The notes under the pieces are model-generated. The model did not search any database, had not been told where the DNA came from, and was given only the letters and a program-made list of their open reading frames with translations. Shown one piece after another: positions 19,054 through 26,765 of a DNA stretch of 64,000 nucleotides (positions within the stretch are counted from its first letter, which is position 1; the number at the start of each line of letters is the position of its first letter). The position numbers and the translations under genes are program-made. Source of the DNA: Whitmania pigra (lineage: Eukaryota; Annelida; Clitellata; Hirudinida; Haemopidae); NCBI GenBank assembly GCA_021613335.1, contig JAJTWR010000431.1, forward strand, positions 558,001-622,000. Direction: 5' to 3'.

Positions 19054-21403
19054 TTGGCCCTCCTAATCTTTTTGATCGACGCGCACTACCACGCCAATCA
19101 GCAACTCTTAGTAGCATCTCAAACCATGCTAAGCGGAAAGGCCCAACCTGATCGAGCACCCTCAACATCCTGTCGGCCCATGATGGAGCTCCTCCGCCCC
19201 CACCCAGCTCCATAACAACTAAGGATAGCTCCACTGGTTTTGTTACAATTCCCTCGCCCAGATCAACGGCAGGCAACTCATCTCCTTCCCATAGACCATT
19301 GCAGAACCGCTTTTCCCCCGGAGCCGGAAGCTCATTCGGCCGAGCTCTCAATGACAGACGAATCTTTCCGTGGTGAGCAGCAACTATAAACGCACCAAAA
19401 TCTGAACGCCCTTCTTGCAACCAAGCTAATGCGCTAGCTAACTCGTGGCGGAAATATTTTCGGGAATAGCCACTACTATACTTTCGTTCACTTTTTGCCC
19501 ACGGACCATTAACTCGTCGCGGATCCTCTGCAGGCAATTTCTGAATCAGCGCCGTCTGGAACACTGCGTGGATCTTGCCAAGGTCGTGAAACCGTGCAGC
19601 ATCTATTAGTTCTTGCGTATCTGCATGCGACCCGATTTCGGCTGAAAAACGATTCACTAGTAGTTTCATTTCCTCAACTACATCCTGAGAATGCAATGCG
19701 AGCGGCACGTATTCATCTTCCCAAATAGCAAGCGGATCATCTTCATCGCTCTGTTCCGGCTCCCCAACTTCTGCACACGGAGTAGGAATATCCTTTTTGT
19801 TCTTTGTAAAGCCTAATATGTCACTGTACCCTCCCACTGATTTATCTACGACTACGACTAATCCAGGAAACAAGTGCTCGACACCAACCCACGTACGTTT
19901 CAACGAGTCAAATCGCCATGCCATCCTCGCTTTCCCAATTAGTTTTTTGAGTTCAATAAATGGAACTCGACAAAGCTCTTCCGCTCTTGGGGCAGGAGCA
20001 TCATCAGCAGGCGGCTTCGAGTCAAGCTGGCGCCATGCCACTTGCAAATCAGCTTCATCGTTTGCTCGCACAAATCGCGAGATATCAATGTTACTGCCGG
20101 CGAGATCTGGCTCAGTATCGAACAAGTCCATCAAATCTTTTCGTCTAACCACAGGAAAAATTGGCTGTTCGCTGTCCCGATCAATTTTTGCTAGACTTGT
20201 TGATCCGACGTCTACTAGCAAATTGAGCTTTAGACGCGATTTATTCAATTCCTCAACTTCGTAAGGCCTCGCATTCTCCGTCGATTTCTTCTCGTCTAAA
20301 GTATCGATATTAATCCAAATGGCTTGAGCCTCGCCTTCTTTCCATTCTCCAGCCCGATTCAGTCGACCAAATCGTTGTACCAACGATGCCCATGGAGCCA
20401 GTTCCGTAAACAACGTCCGCGCAGAAATGTCTACTCCAGCCTCAATAGCTTGAGTGGCGACAAGTATGCCGGCGTATCCTGTGGCTAATGCTTCACTTTG
20501 CCGCGGCCCCCTGTCTGAAGGTCGGAAGCGTGAATGTATTAATGCTCGACTCTCGCCAATATTCTTTTTTTCAAGCAAAGCGAATAATTCTTGAGCTCTT
20601 GCCACACGATTGACAACCACAAGCGTAAGTGTTCCCGCTACGTGTTTTGCTGATATTTCATTCGCTAAACTTCCCATGTCATTCGACGCTGACATCTGAA
20701 GCTGCTTTTTTGCACGAATACGCACTCTTAGCGATTGGTCTTTCTCAGCATCAAAAGCTAATCGACTCCGTAACCTAGTGGCATCAACTGTATTGAGACG
20801 CCCCTCATCGAGTGTTGCAGTCATCCATATTGTCTTCACTGTACCAATCGTTCCGAGTTGTTCACGAAATGCCTGTAGCTGAGCAGCGGTCGAAGCTCCA
20901 ACACCCATCAACTGAACTTCATCAAGCACCCAAGTACAGTCATTGTTCAAGAGTGCGAAGTGCACTGGCCAACGAAAAGGGTTCATGCCATAGCCACGGA
21001 GTAACGCCCGAGATAGCAACTGATCTTGGGTGCCGATCAGAATCGCGTCGCGATCTGGGTGTTGATCCCACGAAGAATCAACAGCTCCTCCGAGCAAAGT
21101 ATGTACCCCAAGATTTGTTTCAGTTATCTTCAAGTTGTCTCGCCACTGCAAAACGCTATTGTAAGTCTGTGTGACTAGTGTGCGCATCGGTAGACAAAAT
21201 ATTAGTCTACGTCCCGTTTCGCTCTTCTGTTCGACGGTGCCGTGAAGGCGACGCCACAACCATCCGAGTACTGCCGTTGCGGTCTTACCAGCACCAGTTG
21301 GCGCCTCCAGCAGATCGGGAAGTGTAGCCGCTTCAGCAAATGCTCGCTGATAATTGTACGGATCTTTGCCGGTAGCTTGTTTAAAAAGCTGATCAAAATT
21401 CAT
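19046..21403 (-). CDS. cas3: Cas3 helicase with C-terminal HD nuclease, type I-G
   Basis: A 785-residue Cas3 that unwinds and degrades target DNA after Cascade binding. The helicase comes first: Walker A EAPTGAGKT (K40), DEVQ box at 161-164, motif III MTAT at 194-197, and motif VI QRFGRLNRAG near 350. A C-terminal HD nuclease follows with all expected metal ligands: HD at 606-607 (ARFHDLGK), H653 (FRHELA), HH at 677-678 (AAHHGK) and D769 (RVADWRGS). HD after the helicase is the I-G order, the reverse of type I-E. It is preceded at 35 bases by a separate HD-domain gene and overlaps csx17 by 8 bases. Confidence 0.94.
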   Translation of the reverse strand: MNFDQLFKQATGKDPYNYQRAFAEAATLPDLLEAPTGAGKTATAVLGWLWRRLHGTVEQKSETGRRLIFCLPMRTLVTQTYNSVLQWRDNLKITETNLGVHTLLGGAVDSSWDQHPDRDAILIGTQDQLLSRALLRGYGMNPFRWPVHFALLNNDCTWVLDEVQLMGVGASTAAQLQAFREQLGTIGTVKTIWMTATLDEGRLNTVDATRLRSRLAFDAEKDQSLRVRIRAKKQLQMSASNDMGSLANEISAKHVAGTLTLVVVNRVARAQELFALLEKKNIGESRALIHSRFRPSDRGPRQSEALATGYAGILVATQAIEAGVDISARTLFTELAPWASLVQRFGRLNRAGEWKEGEAQAIWINIDTLDEKKSTENARPYEVEELNKSRLKLNLLVDVGSTSLAKIDRDSEQPIFPVVRRKDLMDLFDTEPDLAGSNIDISRFVRANDEADLQVAWRQLDSKPPADDAPAPRAEELCRVPFIELKKLIGKARMAWRFDSLKRTWVGVEHLFPGLVVVVDKSVGGYSDILGFTKNKKDIPTPCAEVGEPEQSDEDDPLAIWEDEYVPLALHSQDVVEEMKLLVNRFSAEIGSHADTQELIDAARFHDLGKIHAVFQTALIQKLPAEDPRRVNGPWAKSERKYSSGYSRKYFRHELASALAWLQEGRSDFGAFIVAAHHGKIRLSLRARPNELPAPGEKRFCNGLWEGDELPAVDLGEGIVTKPVELSLVVMELGGGGGAPSWADRMLRVLDQVGPFRLAWFEMLLRVADWRGSARRSKRLGGPNV

Positions 21404-21438
21404 CGAGTCACCCTTCTCTGCTTGTATGGCGACATCAC

Positions 21439-22005
21439 CTAGTTTGCCCTCATATTGAGATTACCAATAGCTGCTTCTAGAAACCATTGCTTTAATACAA
21501 GCAGAGCTTGTCGAATTCCTGCAGTTGGGTCGAGCCCGTTGCGCGTTTTCCAATATGAGTACTGATTCCTATCAGCTACAATCGGACGGCCGTGATGAGC
21601 AATTGAAGCGCTGAGCAGCGATATTGTCGAAGCGCCGAAGTCCCACGAGGCGTCGAACAATCTGGAGACCATGCTCTCGTCGTAAATTGCGGCGAGACCA
21701 GTGCCGACATGCCCTCCGGTGCTCACGAGACTTCGGAGTTCTTCCCTCCCCTTCGCCTGGAAATGAATCGAGAACTTTCCTAAGTCGTGTAGCCCGGCCA
21801 GAGCCGACAGTTGAGCACACGTTTTAGTCGGAAGTGTTTCGAGCCCTGCGAGCTTTGCTAGCCGACGATTCCATAGAGGCAATTCAAGAAGTGCCTTGGT
21901 CATGAAAGCTACGTCGCAGCAGTGGTCAATAAGCGGGTGCCATTCCCGGTCCGATGGATTGTCGCCCCTGAGCTTTCCCCAAAAAGTTGTCGGTGTTCCT
22001 CTCAT
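21439..22005 (-). CDS. Stand-alone Cas3''-like HD domain, probably truncated
   Basis: A 188-residue protein, first gene of the interference operon. It looks like the N-terminal HD nuclease part of a type I-E-like Cas3: opening FWGKL, then EWHPLIDHCCDV (H23, H28), GLHDLGKFS (H73, D74), H99 in TGGHVG, and IAHHGRP (H137, H138). It stops (LNMRAN) where such Cas3 proteins continue to the final LAGLxxxADW motif, so the last metal-binding Asp is absent, as is any helicase. The complete Cas3 downstream has its own full HD domain. It may be a decayed remnant left by module exchange, or a kept accessory subunit. The shared motif at 22029-22038 lies 23 bases before its ATG. Confidence 0.8.
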   Translation of the reverse strand: MRGTPTTFWGKLRGDNPSDREWHPLIDHCCDVAFMTKALLELPLWNRRLAKLAGLETLPTKTCAQLSALAGLHDLGKFSIHFQAKGREELRSLVSTGGHVGTGLAAIYDESMVSRLFDASWDFGASTISLLSASIAHHGRPIVADRNQYSYWKTRNGLDPTAGIRQALLVLKQWFLEAAIGNLNMRAN

Positions 22006-22028
22006 GATTTTGGAGTCTACTTGGGGGG

Positions 22029-22041
22029 TCTGACATTCAGA
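22029..22041 (-). promoter_or_regulatory. Shared cas upstream element, interference operon copy
   Basis: On the minus strand the sequence reads TCTGAATGTCAGA, a palindrome of 5-bp arms around ATG. It contains GAATGTCAGA, identical to the element before cas4-cas1 and at almost the same distance from the start codon (23 against 22 bases). A common regulator or promoter type for both operons is inferred. Confidence 0.5.
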
Positions 22042-22361
22042 GCACGATCAGCGCTTCCAAATGACGGAATTGCAACTTCGGCTTCCGGCCCACTCAATCT
22101 CCCTTTGGCGGTGGAGTGCGCGCGGGAGCTCAGCCGAGACTCGAAATCCTATTAATTTCCAGTAAAATCAGCCACTTGGCTCGCCAGCACATTTTCCGAG
22201 TTTTCTGGTTCGACGCGAGGCTCTCGCCGCGCCATGCGCTGCGGGAGTTGGTGCGCTGGACTGGAAGGCAGGAAAGAGCGCACCGCGCCTCAGCATGGCG
22301 GAGGAAATTTTCGTGAGCTAGATGGGCTTCATCATGCGGGCCTACGCAACAGCTCTACGAG
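22042..22361. other. Intergenic region upstream of the interference operon
   Basis: About 320 bases between the cas operon upstream element and tRNA-Pro. I see no gene with family features; the short frames present have no recognisable domain. It probably contains the promoter of the minus-strand cas operon and the trailer of tRNA-Pro. No copy of the CRISPR repeat, and no clear duplicate of the tRNA-Pro 3' end, was found. Confidence 0.4.
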
Positions 22362-22435
22362 TCGGGGTGGCCGGATTCGAACCGACGACCTTCTGCGCCC
22401 AAGGCAGACGCGCTACCAGACTGCGCTACACCCCG
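22362..22435 (-). tRNA. tRNA-Pro (anticodon TGG)
   Basis: Acceptor CGGGGTG pairs with CACCCCG, with C1-G72 as is usual in bacterial tRNA-Pro. The D stem is GCGC/GCGC, and the anticodon stem TCTGC/GCAGA carries loop CTTGGGC (anticodon TGG). The T arm contains GGTTCGAATCC and the discriminator is A. CCA is not encoded. Its 3' end faces the CRISPR-cas locus. Confidence 0.95.
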
Positions 22436-22522
22436 TTGAGATCCCGCATTTCTCATGGACCCCCGTGTAAGACGCAAGCGAAGAACGCCGAAAAGCGCAG
22501 TTCGGCACTATAGGCAAGACTA

Positions 22523-23254
22523 ATGGCACTTCTCCGCATTCTCAGGACCTACCTCTACATTTACGCCCACGCGGTGCTCGAAGCTGCGCGGGCCATCGCC
22601 CGCAACGCTTGGACGCTCGTCCTCCCGGTCGGACTCTTCCTGTCGGTCCTCAGCATTTCGAGCCTCGCCGCAGCCATCCCGATTATCGGCGGCGTCCTCA
22701 TCGTCATCGTCTACGCCCTCGCCTCCAGCGCCTACCTCTACTTCTTGGGTGAGCTCGTACGCCAAAGTCGGGTGCGACCCAACGAGCTGCGCACGGGGCT
22801 CGTCGCCTACCTCACCCCCGTCCTGAACGTGAGCTTCATCCTGTGGATCGTCTCGCTCCTCGCCCGCTACATCTCCGCGAGCAACCGGGACCTCGCCCCG
22901 CTCCTCCCCGCCATCGTCTTCATCGAATACCTCCTCCTCAACGCCCTGCCGGAGACCATCTACCTGCGCGGCGAAGTGCGCGGCATCGATGCCCTCGTCG
23001 CGAGTATCAAGTTTCTCCAAGAGAACTGGATTGAGTGGTTCATCCCCAACCTCCTCCTCGCCAGCCTCCTCTACGCGAGCATTGAGTACGTGCCCTGGGA
23101 AGCTCTCGGCTTCACCGTCGGCGGTTACGCAGCAAACGTCTTCCTCGCCTGCTTCGTCCACTTCGCGATGACCTTCCGCGGCTTCCTGTACCAAGTGCTC
23201 CGCGAGACGAGCCACCGGCAGCGGGTATTCCGCTTCGGTGGCGGCGCCGAGTAA
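22523..23254 (+). CDS. Hypothetical integral membrane protein
   Basis: 243 residues with no family I can name confidently. Several hydrophobic segments are visible: around 33-67 (two helices broken by AIPIIGG), 95-112, 122-140 and 175-220. The C-terminus is basic and ends in a short glycine tail. There is no signal peptide apart from the first helix. It resembles the general style of DUF4013-like bacterial membrane proteins, but this is a guess. It is convergent with hldC, separated by about 13 bases, and appears to be a single-gene transcript. Confidence 0.65.
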   Translation: MALLRILRTYLYIYAHAVLEAARAIARNAWTLVLPVGLFLSVLSISSLAAAIPIIGGVLIVIVYALASSAYLYFLGELVRQSRVRPNELRTGLVAYLTPVLNVSFILWIVSLLARYISASNRDLAPLLPAIVFIEYLLLNALPETIYLRGEVRGIDALVASIKFLQENWIEWFIPNLLLASLLYASIEYVPWEALGFTVGGYAANVFLACFVHFAMTFRGFLYQVLRETSHRQRVFRFGGGAE

Positions 23255-23267
23255 CGCGCGGCCGTCG

Positions 23268-23789
23268 CTACCGCCGGGCGCGCATCCGAGCGATGAAGTC
23301 GCTCGTGCTGTGGTCCTTCGGGTCTCCGGCAATCGCCACTTTCCCACCGTAGGCGAGCACCACCGAGCGCTCCGGCACGTCTTCGGCCCGGTAGTCGGTG
23401 CCCTTCACGTGTACCTCTGGTCGCAGGCGAGCGAGCACCGCACGCACATTCGGCTCGTCGAAATCCACCACCGCGTCTACACACCGCAGCGCCGCGAGCA
23501 ACTCCGCCCGCTCCTCAAAAGGCACGCAGGGCCGCCCGGGCCCTTTGAGGCGCCGCGTCGAAGCGTCGGAGTTCACCGCCACTACCAGCCGGTCGGCGAG
23601 CGTGCGAGCCTCTTCCAAATAACGCACATGACCCACGTGCAAGAGGTCGAACACGCCATTCGCAAGGGCGATGCGCTCTCCGGCGCGGCGCCACGCCTGC
23701 ACCTTCCGCGCAACCTGCGCGAGACTCAGCGCCGAACTCGGTTTCGCGGGCCGCCGCGCCTTCTTGCGCTTCTGCGCCCGAGCCTTCAC
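23268..23789 (-). CDS. hldC: D-glycero-beta-D-manno-heptose 1-phosphate adenylyltransferase
   Basis: Transfers AMP to heptose 1-phosphate, the last activation step before epimerisation in ADP-heptose synthesis for LPS inner core. A 173-residue nucleotidyltransferase with [14 protein letters not shown] holding the HxGH motif (H51, H54), VVAVNSDAS, and a C-terminal STSDFIARM that corresponds to the ISTT-type motif region. The first 20 residues are very basic and low complexity. It overlaps the hldA stop by 4 bases. Kinase and adenylyltransferase are separate proteins here, not fused as in HldE. Confidence 0.9.
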   Translation of the reverse strand: MKARAQKRKKARRPAKPSSALSLAQVARKVQAWRRAGERIALANGVFDLLHVGHVRYLEEARTLADRLVVAVNSDASTRRLKGPGRPCVPFEERAELLAALRCVDAVVDFDEPNVRAVLARLRPEVHVKGTDYRAEDVPERSVVLAYGGKVAIAGDPKDHSTSDFIARMRARR

Positions 23790-24766
23790 GCGAGTTCCCG
23801 CCGCAGCTCTTCAAAGCTAACCGTGGCCGTGCCTGGGCTCTGCACCACGAGCGCGCCCGCCACGTTCGCGAGCTTCGCCGCCGCCGCTGGCGCAAGTCCG
23901 CTGGCAAGCCCCACGCCAAAGGTGGCGAGCACCGTGTCGCCTGCGCCAGTCACGTCGACCGCATTGCGCGGCCCGTGCGGCGGAATGAAGCACGGAGGTT
24001 TGTTCTGCGAAAAGAGCGCAAGCCCGTCGCGCCCGCGGGTGACGAGCAAGTGGCGCGGCCGCAGCCTCCGCTGCACCACCTCGGCGGCCGCCTGCAGCTC
24101 CGCTTCGGTTCCGGTCGGGTAGCCCGACAAGGCCGCAAGCTCCGGCGCGTTCGGCTTCAGAGCGCTCATGCCCTGAAAGGCGGCAAGCTGCGAGCGTGAA
24201 TCCACAGCGACAAAGCGCGACTGCGCGAGCTTTGCCACCGCCTCGCGCACCAGGTCACAGACCACGCCCGCGCCGTAGTCAGACACCAGCACCAGGTCTG
24301 CCGTCGCGCCCGCGGCCGCCACCCGGCGCGCGAGGAGGCGCTGAATATTGAGCGGCAGCGCCTTCGTTGCGCCCCGGTCGATGCGCAACATCTGATGCCA
24401 AGTGGTGCCCACGGAACCCGCGAGTACCCGGGTGCGCGTTTCGGTGATGTGCCCTCGGGTGAGCACCGCCTGCGAGGCGATGCCCCGCTCCTTCAAGAGC
24501 GCCCGCATGGTCGCGCCCATCACGTCCATCCCCAGTAGCCCCACGACCGTCACCTTCGCCCCGAGCGCCCGCACCCCGGCGGCCACGTTCGCAGCGCCCC
24601 CGAGGCGCACGTCGTCGGACTCGTGGCGAAGTATCAGCGCCGGTGCCTCGCGGCTCACCCGCTCGCTCTTCGCGAACAAATAGTGATCGGCGAGGAGGTC
24701 GCCCACCACCACCACCTTGAGGCGCGAAATAGTGCGGCGCGTGCTGGGCGTCAGAAGCTTGGTCAT
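23786..24766 (-). CDS. hldA: D-glycero-beta-D-manno-heptose 7-phosphate kinase
   Basis: A PfkB/ribokinase-family kinase that makes heptose 1,7-bisphosphate for ADP-heptose. The ATG at 24766 overlaps the lpxK stop (ATGA), giving 326 residues. Features: [20 protein letters not shown] at the N-terminus, [17 protein letters not shown] (sugar-binding GG) near 55, ALKPNAPEL mid-protein, and the PfkB signature [14 protein letters not shown] with catalytic Asp near 276. A longer in-frame extension upstream lies inside lpxK and is rejected. The pair with hldC and the downstream position in an LPS core cluster support the assignment over RbsK-like kinases. Confidence 0.9.
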   Translation of the reverse strand: MTKLLTPSTRRTISRLKVVVVGDLLADHYLFAKSERVSREAPALILRHESDDVRLGGAANVAAGVRALGAKVTVVGLLGMDVMGATMRALLKERGIASQAVLTRGHITETRTRVLAGSVGTTWHQMLRIDRGATKALPLNIQRLLARRVAAAGATADLVLVSDYGAGVVCDLVREAVAKLAQSRFVAVDSRSQLAAFQGMSALKPNAPELAALSGYPTGTEAELQAAAEVVQRRLRPRHLLVTRGRDGLALFSQNKPPCFIPPHGPRNAVDVTGAGDTVLATFGVGLASGLAPAAAAKLANVAGALVVQSPGTATVSFEELRRELA

Positions 24767-25743
24767 CCGTCCCTCTTGGCGTAGCCGAAACCGAGCGCAG
24801 TCAAAAGCTCTGCCTCGCCGGATTCGATGGCGAGGTCGAGCACCAGCGCGTGCAGCGGCACTGGGAGTCGCTCCAAATCTTTCTCGGTCGTCACCACGAG
24901 CGCGTTCTGCGCCTCGGCGAGGATGTTCCGCACCGAGGCCTCGTTGAAGCGGTGGTGGTCCGGAAACGTGTGGATGCGCCGCAGCACTGCCCCCGCCGCT
25001 CGGAGGCTCGCGAGAAATCGCTCGGGGCGCGCTATGCCCGAGAGCGCCACCACCTCGCGGCCCTGCAGCTCCGCGAGCGGGAGCAGCGTGCCGTCGGGCG
25101 CGCGCAGGCCCACGAGCACGTCTTTGGAGCGCACGACGCCCGGCTGCCCTGCGCGGCCCCAAGTGAGAGTCGCCCGCGAGCGCGCGGAAACGCGCTCCCG
25201 CAATGGCCCCGCAGGCAAGAGCCAGCCATTGCCAAGGCCGCTATCGACGAGCACATCGACATCGCGCGCGAGGCGACGGTGCTGAAAGCCATCGTCCAAT
25301 ATAATGAGTGTAGCCCCCTCCTCCACCGCTGCCTGCGCCGCACGCACGCGGTCGGCGCACACCCAAACCACCACTCCCGGACAACGGCGGGCGATGAGGC
25401 GTGGCTCGTCGCCCGCTTCGTCCACTGGCGGCAGCGCGTCGGCGCTCACCCGCACGAGCGCCGTGCTGCGCCGCCCGTACCCCCGCGACAACACCGCCAC
25501 CCGCTCGCGAGCGGCGAGCGCCCGGCGACACAACTCGATGACGACCGGCGTCTTGCCCGCGCCCCCCACCACGAGATTCCCTACCGAAATGACCCGCACC
25601 GGAAGCCGCGTTGGGCTGCGCCAGCCGCTCACCCACTGCGCAAGCGCAAGGCCGCCGCCGTAGAGGAGCGAGAACGGCGCCAAGAGCCAGAAGAACAGCC
25701 CTCGGCGCTTGCCGTACCAGAGCGCTTCCCAATTGGGCCTCAC
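24763..25743 (-). CDS. lpxK: Tetraacyldisaccharide 4'-kinase
   Basis: Phosphorylates the 4' position of the lipid A disaccharide precursor at the inner membrane. GTG at 25743 overlaps the preceding glycosyltransferase stop (GTGA) and gives 326 residues, the normal LpxK size. There is an N-terminal membrane-associated helix (FFWLLAPFSLLYGGGL), P-loop VVGGAGKTPVV (60-65 GGAGKT), SRGYGR, the conserved DDGFQH motif, and a FPDHHRF motif. Continuous in-frame sequence upstream of the GTG has no family similarity and lies inside the neighbour gene. Confidence 0.92.
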   Translation of the reverse strand: MRPNWEALWYGKRRGLFFWLLAPFSLLYGGGLALAQWVSGWRSPTRLPVRVISVGNLVVGGAGKTPVVIELCRRALAARERVAVLSRGYGRRSTALVRVSADALPPVDEAGDEPRLIARRCPGVVVWVCADRVRAAQAAVEEGATLIILDDGFQHRRLARDVDVLVDSGLGNGWLLPAGPLRERVSARSRATLTWGRAGQPGVVRSKDVLVGLRAPDGTLLPLAELQGREVVALSGIARPERFLASLRAAGAVLRRIHTFPDHHRFNEASVRNILAEAQNALVVTTEKDLERLPVPLHALVLDLAIESGEAELLTALGFGYAKRDG

Positions 25744-26765
25744 CGCTCCTCCCCACGGTAGAGGGCGAGCAATTCCTTCGCCGCTTCGAGCGCCGACGTG
25801 GGCGCAGGCAGCTCCACCCGCGCGCCCAGAGCCGCCGCCGCGACTGCCGCAGGCGTTCCCTCGACGAGCGCATCGGCATAGCGCGGCAGCGCCCCCTCGC
25901 GCACCGCCACCACCCGCACCCCACACACCCGCGCCTGCGCCGCCACCCGCGCCGCCCAGTCGTTGCCGAGGCCCAGCACCCACACTTCGTCGAGCGCCGA
26001 GAGCCACGCCGGAAAATCGCTGCGCGGCACGTACCCGGTACAGCGCACCGCCTCCGACAGCCCGAGCTGCGCCACCTGCGCGCGCGCCGCATCGCTGCGC
26101 GGCCCATCGCCGGTGAGGAGGAGCCGCGCCGTCGGGCAACGCTTCCGCAGCTCGGCAAAGGCGTCGATGGCGACCTCGTGTCGCCGCGAGGGTTGAAAGG
26201 TGGACACGACGCCAATCCACGGCCCGCCCGCAAGCCCGAGGCGCGCCCGCAGCGCCGAGCGGTCTGCACTCGGAGCGAACTCTTCCCCCACGAGCGCCGG
26301 GAGCACCCGGACGCGGCCTTGGGGCAAGCCCTCGCCCAAGCGTGCGTCGGCCACGGTCCAGGCATCGGCATTGACGACGAGCGACCGCCGCCCCGCCCCC
26401 ACGTGGAACGAGCGCACGAGCCGCGGCCGCGCACTTCGCCCGAGGCCCGAAAGCCAGGCGAGCACCTCGTCGTGGGTGCGGTGCGCGTGGAACACTTGGA
26501 CGCCCGCCATGCGCCGCAGCGCCGCCACATCGCGCCATAGCCCGCGCGGAGACGACTTCACCGACAGCTCCAAGGCTGCCGGTTCCAAGAGCCCCGCCGC
26601 CGCGAAGACCGGCGCCGCCGGTTCCTCATAGGGGAGCCGCGGCCGAAGGCGCTCCACCGCCACCGTCACCTGCAGGCCGAGAGTCCGCTGCGCCTGCGCG
26701 AGTGCGAGCACCGACTCTGCTGGCCCCGAGAACACCGGCGAGGAGAGCAGGTGGACGACCCTCAC
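25740..26765 (-). CDS. GT4-family glycosyltransferase
   Basis: A 341-residue GT-B glycosyltransferase, likely adding sugars to the lipid A core. The N-terminus MRVVHLLSSPVFSGPAESVLA is typical of GT4, FHAHRTHDEVLAWL is in the acceptor domain, and the donor domain has GVVSTFQPSRRHEVAIDAF, LLLTGDGPRS and GYVPRSDFPAWLSALD. The usual EGFG/E-x7-E donor motif is weak: the corresponding region reads LGLGNDWAARVAAQA. It overlaps waaA upstream and lpxK downstream by 4 bases each. The sugar is not predictable from the sequence. Confidence 0.82.
   Translation of the reverse strand: MRVVHLLSSPVFSGPAESVLALAQAQRTLGLQVTVAVERLRPRLPYEEPAAPVFAAAGLLEPAALELSVKSSPRGLWRDVAALRRMAGVQVFHAHRTHDEVLAWLSGLGRSARPRLVRSFHVGAGRRSLVVNADAWTVADARLGEGLPQGRVRVLPALVGEEFAPSADRSALRARLGLAGGPWIGVVSTFQPSRRHEVAIDAFAELRKRCPTARLLLTGDGPRSDAARAQVAQLGLSEAVRCTGYVPRSDFPAWLSALDEVWVLGLGNDWAARVAAQARVCGVRVVAVREGALPRYADALVEGTPAAVAAAALGARVELPAPTSALEAAKELLALYRGEER

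Noticed and set aside
22362..22435. tRNA-Pro 3' end as an integration attachment site
   Set aside because: I could not find a repeated copy of the tRNA end at the other side of the locus, and no integrase gene is present.
24763..26538. A 591-codon frame ending at lpxK
   Set aside because: The part before GTG 25743 lies inside the glycosyltransferase gene and has no LpxK similarity.
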